In this document: positions 7,585 to 15,361 of the stretch, in pieces
Layout: each line of letters opens with the position of its first letter
Position numbering within the stretch: the first letter of the stretch is position 1
DNA from: an uncultured Bacteroidales bacterium
GTDB taxonomy: Bacteria > Bacteroidota > Bacteroidia > Bacteroidales > UBA932
Assembly (NCBI GenBank): GCA_934725575.1
Contig: CAKVCK010000025.1
Location: 1-53,825, forward strand
Reading direction: 5' to 3'
Length of the DNA: 53,825 nucleotides
Made by a program: the position numbers and the translations under genes
Notes under the pieces: model-generated
Told to the model about the DNA's origin: nothing
Databases searched by the model: none
The model's input: only the letters and a program-made list of their open reading frames with translations

Positions 7585-8009
7585 AAGCCTAAATCAAATA
7601 ATGAGGGTTGTTGTACTTCTTGGGTGGTCGCTTTGGTGGCGGTTCTCGGCTTGTTGCGGTTCTGCAACTTGCGGACTTCCTCCTCTTGATATTGTCGGAG
7701 AGCCTTCTGACGTGCCTCCGCCTTTTCCTCTGTGGTGAGTTCCACCACGTGGTTCACGGCTATCTGACACTGGATAGGCTTGCCCACCTCTATCTCGTTC
7801 TCGTCATAGTAGTGTACGGCTTGTCCGTATATCTCCCCGTCCGTGAAGCCGTTGCAACCGCTTTTCTGCACATAGTTCAGAATGTAGGTCACGCAGTCAT
7901 CTATGTTCTTGGCAGGGTTGCGGTAGTTCTTCGCAAAGAGCGCATCTTCCGCTGCACGTTGCTCCAAATACATCTGTATCGTTCTCTTGAAATGGTCTGT
8001 CGTTTTCAT
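7581..8009 (-). CDS. PcfK-like protein
   Basis: A 142-residue protein with the PcfK-like fold: an N-terminal part MKTTDHFKRTIQMYLEQRA, a central CVTYILNYVQKSGCNGFTDG region, and a charged C-terminal helix (TEEKAEARQKALRQYQEEE) followed by a flexible tail. PcfK and PcfJ genes travel as a pair in conjugative plasmids and ICEs, as here, where stop and start overlap by four bases. The function is unproven. It is probably cytoplasmic, since no signal or membrane segment is seen. Confidence 0.82.
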   Translation of the reverse strand: MKTTDHFKRTIQMYLEQRAAEDALFAKNYRNPAKNIDDCVTYILNYVQKSGCNGFTDGEIYGQAVHYYDENEIEVGKPIQCQIAVNHVVELTTEEKAEARQKALRQYQEEEVRKLQNRNKPRTATKATTQEVQQPSLFDLGL

Positions 8010-8025
8010 ATCGCTGTCGGTAAGA

Positions 8026-8259
8026 TTAAAGGGTGAATAACCAAAGGATGAAGCCGAATAAGGCGATTGTGGAGAGGATAGCCACGATTATGCCTATCGC
8101 CACTCGGAACACTCCGTTTACTATCTCTCTGACGATGCCCCAAAGGATGCCGGATACCCAAAGGACGATGCGCATGATTAGGGTGCATATCGCAAGCCCT
8201 ATGTATTGCGCCACTTGTTTGAAGTCTGCCGTTGCTGTCATATCCTCGCTATTTTTCAA
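8026..8259 (-). CDS. Small ICE membrane protein
   Basis: A 77-residue protein whose residues from about 18 to the C-terminus are almost all hydrophobic (LAICTLIMRIVLWVSGILWG … IALFGFILWLFTL), giving two membrane segments. A second possible start is Met7 (MTATADF). It overlaps the preceding gene by 11 bases and precedes the PcfK-like gene by 16. Similar small membrane proteins occur at this point in Bacteroidales ICEs; the role is unknown. Confidence 0.6.
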   Translation of the reverse strand: MKNSEDMTATADFKQVAQYIGLAICTLIMRIVLWVSGILWGIVREIVNGVFRVAIGIIVAILSTIALFGFILWLFTL

Positions 8260-8572
8260 GTTCTACAATGTTGTCTATCCTGCCGTATAGGTATCTGCGA
8301 AGTCCGGTCTTGTCTGTTGCCTTGTATTCCGTCCAATGTCCGTATTGGCACACGATAAACGTGCGGAGTACATCGGAGAAGTCAAACCTCCAGCCTTGCA
8401 GGAGTATTGCGCTCTTGAAATAGGTGTTGCTGTTCACGTTGCGTGTAAGCCAATCCTTTTCCTCTCGGTTCATCTGTCCTCCGTTGTTCAGTTTCTCACG
8501 AAGAATGTAAACCTTACTGCCTTTTAGTGCTTCCAATGTTGGCACTTCCCAAGCCACGAATTTTGTTGCCAT
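8249..8572 (-). CDS. Conserved ICE protein, first gene of the leftward operon
   Basis: About 107 residues if started at MATKFVAWEVP; an in-frame ATG at 8584 adds four residues. It is rich in aromatic and charged residues, with no signal or membrane helix and no family I can name. It is the first gene of the ICE operon that runs left through the PcfK-like, PcfJ-like and DUF3873 genes. The 1-kb non-coding segment upstream must hold its promoter. Confidence 0.6.
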   Translation of the reverse strand: MATKFVAWEVPTLEALKGSKVYILREKLNNGGQMNREEKDWLTRNVNSNTYFKSAILLQGWRFDFSDVLRTFIVCQYGHWTEYKATDKTGLRRYLYGRIDNIVELEK

Positions 8573-8760
8573 TGTTGTTCCCATATCCGTTCTGTTTTTG
8601 ATTTTTTGTTTTTAATGCGGATTCAAGAGCTGAGGGAGTTGAGTTTCAAACTATCTTATCTGCCTCTCGTTTATCCGACATTTTTTTTATGCGTCTTTCT
8701 GTCGCATCGGTCGTTTTCGTTTCGGGTGCTTAAAAAGGTAGGGATTAGGGAATGCAAGTT

Positions 8761-8807
8761 TTTTCGGGAAAAATACTACCCGAAGGGCTGGAGATTTTTC
8801 CCGAAAA
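8761..8807. repeat. 14-bp perfect hairpin in the ICE end
   Basis: TTTTCGGGAAAAAT (8761-8774) pairs perfectly with ATTTTTCCCGAAAA (8794-8807) around a 19-base loop that can itself pair CCC with GGG. It is not followed by a U-run, so it is unlikely to be a simple terminator. Confidence 0.7.
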
Positions 8808-9028
8808 CAGGAGGCTTGACCTTGCTTTCCCGTCAAATCCCGGAGTTACCTTTGCGCCCAGAACGGAAATGACTGCCTGATGCGACTCACTGAAAGGCGC
8901 GAAAATGGAGGTAAACGGAAGTAGAGGCAGATTAGACAGAAAACTTCAAAAGAGAAATCCGTGAAAAAAGGAAGTCCCCCCAAAAAAGGACATAGTCGGT
9001 AGCGTGAAACCGGGCAAACCACCTGCAA

Positions 9029-9090
9029 GGAAGTATGGTTTTATCTGTCTGGCCGGACGTGTCGGGGCGGGCAGATAAAATCATTCTTCC
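9029..9090. repeat. 18-bp imperfect hairpin in the ICE end
   Basis: GGAAGTATGGTTTTATCT (9029-9046) matches the complement of AGATAAAATCATTCTTCC (9073-9090) at 16 of 18 positions. The loop is GC-rich. Flanking CGGGCAAACC and CGGTTTGCC may extend the pairing. Confidence 0.65.
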
Positions 9091-9200
9091 CGGTTTGCCA
9101 GCTGTGGGTGACGGCTTGTTCCATTTATGGGCAAACGGTCATACACGGCTTTCCGCTTCCGGCTCAAAAGAACAGCGAAAAAGAAAAATCATCTGAAAAA

Positions 9201-9375
9201 CCGTAAAAGCACCTCTTCGGCATAAGCACAAAAGAAATGGGCCTTGCCTCATCAGTCTAAACTGTCGTTTAGGCGTGAGGCAAAGCTCTTTTCTCCGCTT
9301 ATGCAGTAGTCGGCACACGTTCGTTCAAAATCCTTTTGGGCGATGGTGTGCCGACGAATAAAGCCGCTTTTACGG
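9201..9375. repeat. Cloverleaf-like nested inverted repeats
   Basis: An outer 10-bp stem (9201-9210 with 9366-9375) encloses an 8-bp stem (9220-9227 with 9297-9304), which holds a hairpin (9244-9251 with 9276-9283, plus an inner paired block), and a separate 10-bp hairpin (9309-9318 with 9346-9355). All stems are perfect except the inner block. Such a nested layout suggests a folded RNA or a folded single-stranded DNA site. Confidence 0.6.
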
Positions 9376-9404
9376 AAAAACTTGTATGAGATAGAAAAAA
9401 ATCA

Positions 9405-9436
9405 GGGAGATTCATATCAAAATCTCCCGTTTTATT
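9405..9436 (+). terminator. Hairpin with T-rich tail at the ICE end
   Basis: GGGAGATT (9405-9412) pairs with AATCTCCC (9421-9428) and is followed by GTTTTATT, the form of an intrinsic terminator for rightward transcription. It lies just inside the proposed attachment core and may insulate the element from the CRISPR side. Confidence 0.55.
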
Positions 9437-9437
9437 G

Positions 9438-9447
9438 TTACTTTTGC
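9438..9447. other. Candidate attR core of the ICE
   Basis: TTACTTTTGC matches the CTnDOT core consensus GTANNTTTGC in all but the first base. It marks the change from hairpin-rich ICE DNA to the CRISPR-flanking sequence. The same bases also fit the Bacteroidota promoter element TAnnTTTG (9439-9446), as expected because CTnDOT cores resemble promoters. The left counterpart lies outside the window. Confidence 0.35.
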
Positions 9448-9589
9448 ATACGAAGAGTTCTTTGAAGGTTACGCAACGCGCAGAAGAATAATGCAGCAGA
9501 TAACTAACTAAATCGTAACCTATTACTATCATGAGCGATTAACATATGCTCATTTCCAATAAAATACACTATTTTCGTAACTTCACGAT

Positions 9590-10545
9590 ACGAATATACA
9601 AAATCTGAAAGCAATTCACAACCCGTCCCGTGAGGCAGGGCTACGGCGTGTCATTGTGTTCAAAGAACGAATATACAAAATCTGAAAGCAATTCACAACA
9701 AAATGCTTCAAGGCCTGGGCGCATCGAACATTGTGTTCAAAGAACGAATATACAAAATCTGAAAGCAATTCACAACATAGTCTTTCTGCTAATTCAAAGT
9801 GGTTTATTGTGTTCAAAGAACGAATATACAAAATCTGAAAGCAATTCACAACTCGGAAATCAATCTAATTCCGGCATAAAACATTGTGTTCAAAGAACGA
9901 ATATACAAAATCTGAAAGCAATTCACAACTCACCTTCGGCCTCCTCGTGAAGATTCTCCATTGTGTTCAAAGAACGAATATACAAAATCTGAAAGCAATT
10001 CACAACACTGTTCATCCGGTCCGCCTCCCTCCATTAATTGTGTTCAAAGAACGAATATACAAAATCTGAAAGCAATTCACAACACTGTTCATCCGGTCCG
10101 CCTCCCTCCATTAATTGTGTTCAAAGAACGAATATACAAAATCTGAAAGCAATTCACAACGAAGCCGTGTTATTCGTATTCGCATACACGATTGTGTTCA
10201 AAGAACGAATATACAAAATCTGAAAGCAATTCACAACATGCCTGATGGGTGGGAAAGGACATTCCCCATTGTGTTCAAAGAACGAATATACAAAATCTGA
10301 AAGCAATTCACAACAGAACGCAAGCGACATCGTTTTCTCTTCAAATTGTGTTCAAAGAACGAATATACAAAATCTGAAAGCAATTCACAACATCGGCTAA
10401 GTTCAACTTGTTAGCCGAAAGATTGTGTTCAAAGAACGAATATACAAAATCTGAAAGCAATTCACAACCCAGCTTCGCCATATTCGTGCAGAAGGTCAAT
10501 TGTGTTCAAAGAACGAATATACAAAATCTGAAAGCAATTCACAAC
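9590..10545 (-). CRISPR. CRISPR array, type II-C-like, 12 full repeats plus one truncated
   Basis: The 47-base repeat (leftward reading begins GTTGTGAATTGCTTTCAG and ends GAACACAAT) occurs in full 12 times, first at 9653-9699 and last at 10499-10545, with identical sequence. A 33-base partial repeat lies at 9590-9622. The 12 spacers are 30 bases long, except one of 29 at 9777-9805. Two neighbouring spacers (10007-10036 and 10084-10113) are identical. The decayed repeat at the left and the leader promoter at the right both put transcription on the minus strand. Repeat length and its GTTGTG start are typical of Bacteroidota Cas9 (II-C) arrays. No cas gene is in the window. Confidence 0.97.
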
Positions 10546-10731
10546 GCATATCCGGCTATCAAGAAAGGATTATCCGGACTTTCGTTCACTTTTACGCCCA
10601 TAATTACAGTCGATTATATCCAATCGCAAATATAACATAAAAAGTGAAACGCAATTTATGAAACGGATTTTCGGAAGGGAAGGTTACTTCGACAAAATTA
10701 TCCAAATCGCTGAAACCATAAACGTAAGTAA
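10546..10731 (-). promoter_or_regulatory. CRISPR leader with promoter
   Basis: An AT-rich stretch between the S41 peptidase stop and the first repeat. On the minus strand it holds TATATTTG (10634 to 10627), an exact TAnnTTTG Bacteroidota -7 element, placing a start site roughly 75 bases before the first repeat. No further repeat copy is present, so this is the leader side where new spacers would enter. Confidence 0.6.
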
Positions 10732-12213
10732 CTACTTCACAGAAGGAATCTCCGTCTTGATGAGGAGGCCTCTCGGAGCGCCGTGCTCCAAAGGCACGGT
10801 CTGGAGGTTGCGGGAATATGCCCGAGTAGCCACAGCGGCCTGTGGATAGACCTTACCGGCGGCCTGGAGGGCGGCGCGGAGCATCGTCTCGTTCTCGTCA
10901 CCTAACTGACAGCCGTCAAACGGATTATCATCGACCTTGACATCGACCGGAATGCCGTCCGGAATAGATTCATTGCGGCCGTTGCAGTCAGCGAACTTGC
11001 TGATCATCACATACATTCCCCAATCCTTGATTAAAGAATAATCATACCTGCTGCTGTAGAAGTCCTCCGGAGCAAGCAGGATTCCGGCACAGTACTTTCC
11101 GTAGGTCTGCTGACCGACAAGAACGACATCCATATACGGTCTTAATCCGACAATCAAGCCTTCCGAGGCGGAGGCCGTGCCGCCGGTCACTATGGCGTAA
11201 ACCTTGGATATTCCCGGATTGGCGTCCGCGACATCTATCTCTGGGCTCTTGCTGTTAAATTTATGCTTTGTCGATAAATATGTGTTCGTGTCCTCCCCCT
11301 GCTTCTCCCAAGCATCCGCGAGAATGGAGTTATAGACCTCGGTCTGGAATATGTCCCCAGCCAAGACATTAGCCTGCGGGGCGATCATCGAAGCCAGAAC
11401 GTTCTCCGTGAAAGCATAGCCACCGCCATTGTACCTCAAATCGATGATGAGCTCATCTATATTCATTGATTTGAATTCTTTGAAAACGTCCGGGAGGGTC
11501 TGGGAGGACTTGATGTCGAATCCGGTGTAGGCCAGATAGCCGACTTTCTTTCCGGCGACATCGAATGTCTTCGCCACCAGAATCGGGTCCTCGTACATAT
11601 CCACCGCCTTCAGACTGACAGCCCTGACATCACCGCTGATGTTGTTCCCTTCATCAAGACACGTGACTCCCAAAGCAATCGAACGAGAGTTGAACGCATC
11701 GTAGATATTGTTTTCTGTTATGGCCTTGCCGTCAAGGGTGATGATGATGTCACCGCGCTTAAGCCCTGCCTTCTGGGCCGGGCCTCCGTTGCTGACATAG
11801 CTCACGACGAGGAAATACTCACCAGGTTTGTTGCTGATCCTTCCGGCCTGAAGATCATAGCCATAGGTCAGTCCCAAACCCTGCACGGAATTCTGGAACG
11901 ACTCCAGATCGTCCGTCAGAATCGTCCACCTGTCAACTTCCTTTCCACCCTCACGGTAGCGTATGCTCTCGACGACCTCCATAGGCATCCGGCAAGTGTC
12001 CGGATCCAGCCTCCGGAGATCCTTCTCAATCTCCTCATTCCAAAGGTAATAAGTTCCAAGCACGTCAATCGCGTACTGATCCGCCTTCGAGATCTCCGAT
12101 GACGGTGCGTTCCCTTTCTTGTCCGCATTTGTCCCCACACATCCTGAAAGCCCCAGCACCGCCACCACCAGCACCGCCGCGGCACCGCACAGATTTCTTA
12201 TTCTCATATTCAT
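10732..12213 (-). CDS. S41 family peptidase lipoprotein with PDZ domain
   Basis: A C-terminal-processing-type serine peptidase anchored as a lipoprotein. Started at MNMRIRNLCG, it has a lipobox LSGC with the lipid-bearing Cys near residue 25, so it should sit in the cell envelope. A PDZ domain (about 115-180) includes GPAQKAGLKRGD. The S41 catalytic domain follows, with GTASASEG near residues 345-352 carrying the nucleophile and GQQTYGK near 367-373 carrying the lysine base. DLRYNGGG is the usual S41 substrate-cradle motif. The 494-residue length is normal for Bacteroidales members. It is transcribed toward the CRISPR array. The substrate is unknown. Confidence 0.9.
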   Translation of the reverse strand: MNMRIRNLCGAAAVLVVAVLGLSGCVGTNADKKGNAPSSEISKADQYAIDVLGTYYLWNEEIEKDLRRLDPDTCRMPMEVVESIRYREGGKEVDRWTILTDDLESFQNSVQGLGLTYGYDLQAGRISNKPGEYFLVVSYVSNGGPAQKAGLKRGDIIITLDGKAITENNIYDAFNSRSIALGVTCLDEGNNISGDVRAVSLKAVDMYEDPILVAKTFDVAGKKVGYLAYTGFDIKSSQTLPDVFKEFKSMNIDELIIDLRYNGGGYAFTENVLASMIAPQANVLAGDIFQTEVYNSILADAWEKQGEDTNTYLSTKHKFNSKSPEIDVADANPGISKVYAIVTGGTASASEGLIVGLRPYMDVVLVGQQTYGKYCAGILLAPEDFYSSRYDYSLIKDWGMYVMISKFADCNGRNESIPDGIPVDVKVDDNPFDGCQLGDENETMLRAALQAAGKVYPQAAVATRAYSRNLQTVPLEHGAPRGLLIKTEIPSVK

Positions 12214-12271
12214 TTCTTTTAAATATCTAAATATCATATTTCTAATTACATTCACTATGGATGAAAACACA

Positions 12272-12279
12272 CAAATATA
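12272..12279 (-). promoter_or_regulatory. Promoter of the S41 peptidase gene
   Basis: TATATTTG on the minus strand, a perfect TAnnTTTG -7 element, about 60 bases upstream of the chosen start. It is paired with a divergent element for murI at 12312-12319. Confidence 0.55.
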
Positions 12280-12311
12280 TTCATTTTTCTTCCACTTTCG
12301 TTTCTTTGTTG

Positions 12312-12319
12312 TATATTTG
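12312..12319 (+). promoter_or_regulatory. Promoter of murI
   Basis: TATATTTG on the plus strand, 25 bases before the murI ATG, matching the Bacteroidota TAnnTTTG element. Confidence 0.6.
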
Positions 12320-12343
12320 ATTTGAATATTTGAGTTTGCGGCG

Positions 12344-13144
12344 ATGATCGGGATTTTTGATTCGGGGTCGGGCGGGCTGTCCGTGCTGCGGGAGGTGCTG
12401 AAGCTTCTTCCGGGAGAAAGGTATGTCTATTACGCCGACAACGCCAACTGCCCGTACGGGGAAAAGACTCCCGAGTTCATCCAAGACCGCTGCAGAGCGA
12501 TCACTGAATATCTCCTCTCGCGGGGAGCGCGAATCATTGTGGTGGCGTGCAACACTGCCACTGCCGCGGCTATCACCACTTTGAGAAATGAATATCCAGT
12601 CAAGTTCATAGGGATGGAGCCGGCGGTGAAGCCGGCCGCGCTCAGCTCAAAGACCGGAGTGATCGGTGTACTGGCGACGGCGGGAACGCTTAAGGGATCC
12701 AAATACCTGACCACCAAGGGGATCTATGAAGATGACGTGAATATCGTCGAGCACGTGGGGCAAGGGTTCGTGGAGATTGTTGAGAATGGGATTTTGGATG
12801 GGCCGCAGGCGGAGGAGACGGTGCGGAAGAGCCTTCAACCTCTGCTGGATGCGGGTGCGGACAGGATTGTGCTGGGATGCACGCACTACCCTTTTCTGAG
12901 GAATGTGATTCAGAGGATCGCGGGACCGGACGTGCAGGTCATAGACCCGGCGCCGGCGGTGGCCAGGCATTTAATTGAGGTGATGAAAGAGGAGGGGCTG
13001 CTCGCCTCGGGCGATGTGGCTTCGGCAAGCTCAGTGACCGGCCATCCCGACATCGACCTCATAACTTCCGGCGAGAACACCTCAGCCAAACGGATTCTCA
13101 GCATAGTTCTTGAAGAGAACAAGGTTCGCCAAGGCAAACAATAG
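12344..13144 (+). CDS. murI: Glutamate racemase
   Basis: Converts L- to D-glutamate for peptidoglycan in the cytoplasm. The 266-residue protein has the family's N-terminal FDSGSGGLSVL, the first catalytic cysteine Cys69 in VACNTATAAA and the second, Cys179, in LGCTHYPF, which act as the two acid-base residues. The YADNANCPYGEK motif near residues 30-41 is also standard. Length is normal. It starts 25 bases behind its own promoter and is followed closely by pncB, with which it may share a transcript. Confidence 0.96.
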   Translation: MIGIFDSGSGGLSVLREVLKLLPGERYVYYADNANCPYGEKTPEFIQDRCRAITEYLLSRGARIIVVACNTATAAAITTLRNEYPVKFIGMEPAVKPAALSSKTGVIGVLATAGTLKGSKYLTTKGIYEDDVNIVEHVGQGFVEIVENGILDGPQAEETVRKSLQPLLDAGADRIVLGCTHYPFLRNVIQRIAGPDVQVIDPAPAVARHLIEVMKEEGLLASGDVASASSVTGHPDIDLITSGENTSAKRILSIVLEENKVRQGKQ

Positions 13145-13201
13145 CCATTCGGCAAATCAGACAAACAGCAAAAAACGGCTCCGGCCAAAACATCTAAAGA
13201 T

Positions 13202-14713
13202 ATGGAATCAAACAACGGAATCGAGGTCAAAGACTTCGCCTATTGCTCTGACAAGTACCAGTACACGATGGGCAAATCCTTCTACGAGACAGGCAGAAAG
13301 GATGTCATCGCAGTCTTCAATATGTTCTACAGGAAAGCCCCGGAGAACAACAACTGGGCGGTCGTGAGCGGCATCGAGGAAGCCATCGAATGCATCCGGA
13401 ACATCGGCAAGGCCGAACCGGAATTCTACGAGAAGTTTCTTCCAGGCGATGAATATGCCGAATTCCGCAAGTACCTGTCAACGTTGAGGTTCACAGGCAA
13501 TGTCTATGCGATGCGCGAGGGCGAGATCGCTTTCCCGAACCAACCGATCATCACAGTGGAGGCTCCGCTGATCGAAGCCCAGATCCTTGAGACTCCACTC
13601 CTCTGCATAATGAACCACCAGATGGCCGTGGCCACAAAGGCCTCAAGGGTCTGCCGCGCCACCAACCGTCCTGTCAGCGAGTTCGGATCACGGCGCGCTC
13701 ACGGCCCGTGGGCTGCCACTTACGGAGCGAAGGCCGCGATCATAGCCGGATGCGCCAGCACCTCAAATATCCTGACCGGAGTCCTCAACGGAGTGCCTTC
13801 CACCGGCACGATGGCCCACAGCTTCGTCACCTCCTACGGCAGCACAGTCGAAGGCGAGCACAAAGCCTTCGTGGACTACATCAACACCCACCGAGGCGAG
13901 AACCTCATCCTGCTCATAGACACCTACGACACCCTTAAATGCGGCATTCTGAACGCGATACGCTCTTTCAAGGAATGCGGCATCGACAATGAATATCCCA
14001 ACGGCTACGGCGTGCGCCTTGACAGTGGCGACCTCGCCTATCTCTCAGTCAAAGTCCGCAGGATCCTTGACAACCACGGACTTACGGGCTGCAAGATCTT
14101 CGCCACCAACTCCCTTGACGAATATCTCATCTCGGATCTTGAGCGCCAGGGAGCCTGCATAGACTCCTACGGAGTCGGTGACGCCATCGCCACCAGCAAA
14201 GCCGCCCCGTGCTTCGGCAACGTGTACAAGCTCGTCCAGATTGACGGCCGCCCGGTCCTGAAACGATCCGAGGACAGAATCAAACTGATAAACCCGGGGT
14301 TCCAGATCACCTACAGGATCACGAAGAAAGACCCGGATCTCGGAGACATCTACAAGGCAGACGTGACCTGTCTGCGCGGCGACACCCTCTCCCAAAGGAT
14401 TGAGGCCGGCGAGACCTTCACGATCTACGACGAGCAGGACCGCTACAAGTACAAGATCTTCCAGTCCGGTGAATATTCCTGGAGACCCCTCCAGCATCAG
14501 GTCATAAAGGATGGCGAAAGGTGCGCCGAAAGCCACACCCTACAAGAGAAGAAAGCCTTCTACAACAACACCTTATCGCATTTCAGCCCGTCCGAAAGAC
14601 GCCTAATCAACCCGCACTACTACAAGGTTGACATCTCCGACGACCTCCTGAACACCAAACTTGAGATCCTCGACACCCTCAACAAGGAGATCGAGGCGTT
14701 CAGCATCGACTAA
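13202..14713 (+). CDS. pncB: Nicotinate phosphoribosyltransferase
   Basis: Joins nicotinate and PRPP to give nicotinate mononucleotide, the entry step of the Preiss-Handler NAD salvage route. The 503-residue length is that of the longer Gram-positive-type subgroup. Visible motifs are FGSRRAHGPWAA (161-172), GVPSTGTMAHSF with the phosphorylated His206, and LDSGDLAYLS. A nicotinamidase gene for the preceding step lies at 50100, so the window encodes nicotinamide to NaMN salvage. It is transcribed after murI, with a strong terminator behind it. Confidence 0.95.
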   Translation: MESNNGIEVKDFAYCSDKYQYTMGKSFYETGRKDVIAVFNMFYRKAPENNNWAVVSGIEEAIECIRNIGKAEPEFYEKFLPGDEYAEFRKYLSTLRFTGNVYAMREGEIAFPNQPIITVEAPLIEAQILETPLLCIMNHQMAVATKASRVCRATNRPVSEFGSRRAHGPWAATYGAKAAIIAGCASTSNILTGVLNGVPSTGTMAHSFVTSYGSTVEGEHKAFVDYINTHRGENLILLIDTYDTLKCGILNAIRSFKECGIDNEYPNGYGVRLDSGDLAYLSVKVRRILDNHGLTGCKIFATNSLDEYLISDLERQGACIDSYGVGDAIATSKAAPCFGNVYKLVQIDGRPVLKRSEDRIKLINPGFQITYRITKKDPDLGDIYKADVTCLRGDTLSQRIEAGETFTIYDEQDRYKYKIFQSGEYSWRPLQHQVIKDGERCAESHTLQEKKAFYNNTLSHFSPSERRLINPHYYKVDISDDLLNTKLEILDTLNKEIEAFSID

Positions 14714-14773
14714 GGCCACGACAAACATCTCTTTTCCGCTCAAATCGGATTTTTGCACGGCTTTCCAAGCATA

Positions 14774-14801
14774 ATTGCACGATGTTTCGTGCAATTTTTA
14801 A
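14774..14801 (+). terminator. Intrinsic terminator after pncB
   Basis: ATTGCACGA and TCGTGCAAT form a 9-bp stem with a five-base loop, followed directly by a run of T. Confidence 0.8.
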
Positions 14802-14816
14802 TCATCTATTAATCAA

Positions 14817-14878
14817 CACTCTTGGGAAACGAAAAGCCTCAAAAACGTTCCCCAAGAGTGCTGAATGCACTCTTGGGG
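14817..14878. repeat. GAGTGC-family palindrome, copy 1
   Basis: A 12-bp perfect hairpin at 14850-14878 (CCCCAAGAGTGC / GCACTCTTGGGG, five-base loop). A third complementary arm CACTCTTGGG at 14817-14826 can compete for pairing. Related sequences occur at 42030-42110 and 43818-43900. Confidence 0.65.
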
Positions 14879-15039
14879 AGCAAAAGAGACCGAAAGTGTT
14901 ACCGAAGGGATTACGCGGAAGCCTAAAGTGCATAAGTCCGACAAACAATCCCTGTCACCAAAGTCGGAAATCTATCCTGAGAACATTGTTCACTTCGACA
15001 AGCCCAGCGAACTGAAAATACAACCTCAGTGACCGGAGG

Positions 15040-15228
15040 TTATTCCTTGCTGTCCTCGATGGAGTCGCGGACGGTGCGGAGGTACTGGCGGCAGGACTCG
15101 ATTAGTTCCTTGGAGCGCTTGACAAGGGCGCCGATGTCATCCAGGCTGGTGGCGGGGTCCTCTACTTTGGCGGCGATCTCGTCCAGTTCGGCGACCGCCT
15201 TGGTGTAATCGAATTTCTTCTCTGACAT
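15040..15228 (-). CDS. xseB: Exodeoxyribonuclease VII small subunit
   Basis: A 62-residue coiled-coil protein (FDYTKAVAELDEIAAKVEDP … LIESCRQYLRTV) typical of XseB, which binds the large subunit to form exonuclease VII, a single-strand-specific nuclease acting in DNA repair. Length is slightly short but within the usual range. It follows xseA on the same strand after a 132-base gap filled with short repeats, which is unusual because the two are often tightly joined. Confidence 0.9.
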   Translation of the reverse strand: MSEKKFDYTKAVAELDEIAAKVEDPATSLDDIGALVKRSKELIESCRQYLRTVRDSIEDSKE

Positions 15229-15281
15229 ATTCGTTGATTTTTATTGATTGCTAAAAAAAGTTTTATTGTTCCATCCAGTCG

Positions 15282-15301
15282 CTTCGACAGGCTCAGGGAC
15301 C
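15282..15301. repeat. Short interspersed repeat CTTCGACAGGCTCAGGGACC
   Basis: One of three related 20-base repeats around xseB (others at 14993-15014, diverged, and 15342-15361, reading CTTCGACAAGCTCAGTGACC). Their translation gives the meaningless SLSLSKGL-type peptides. Confidence 0.6.
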
Positions 15302-15341
15302 GTTGGTTGTTGGTTTGATTTGAGTCTCTGTTACTTAGGCC

Positions 15342-15361
15342 CTTCGACAAGCTCAGTGACC
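15342..15361. repeat. Short interspersed repeat CTTCGACAAGCTCAGTGACC
   Basis: A second clear copy, in direct orientation with the first. It touches the stop codon of xseA (15361-15363), so the insertion of these repeats reaches exactly to the coding boundary. Confidence 0.6.

Larger units (their letters stand above)
1..9447. mobile_element. Right-hand part of a CTnDOT-like integrative conjugative element (left end outside window)
   Basis: The segment carries genes typical of Bacteroidales conjugative elements in one minus-strand run: a DUF3873 protein, a PcfJ-like protein, a PcfK-like protein and small conserved proteins. It also holds AT-rich cargo and a nested RIT element. Its right limit is placed at 9438-9447, where the sequence matches nine of ten positions of the CTnDOT core GTANNTTTGC and where non-coding hairpins give way to the CRISPR locus. 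The gene families are recognised directly. The element type and exact boundary are inference, and no integrase of the ICE itself or left end is in the window. Confidence 0.65.
8585..9447. other. Structured non-coding ICE end
   Basis: No convincing gene is visible in about 860 bases; the open frames here are short and have no coding character. Instead there is a series of strong inverted repeats: 8761-8807 (14-bp perfect stem), 9029-9090 (16 of 18 bases paired), 9201-9375 (a nested set of four stems) and 9405-9428 (8-bp stem). The position at the element's end suggests a transfer origin, integrase arm sites, a replication signal or a structured RNA. Confidence 0.55.
14714..15039. other. Non-coding region with repeats between pncB and xseB
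   Basis: No gene is seen. The region holds the pncB terminator, a palindromic repeat of the GAGTGC family at 14817-14878 and a diverged CTTCGACAAGC-type short repeat at 14993-15014. A short open frame here shows no coding character. Confidence 0.6.

Noticed and set aside
9448..9589. Possible tracrRNA between the ICE end and the array
   Set aside because: Only a 10-base match to the repeat (GTTCTTTGAA) and weak hairpins are seen; no long anti-repeat is present, so the call is not supported.
9616..10635. Open frames with repeated NEYTKSESNSQ peptides
   Set aside because: They are translations of the CRISPR repeat on the plus strand, not genes.
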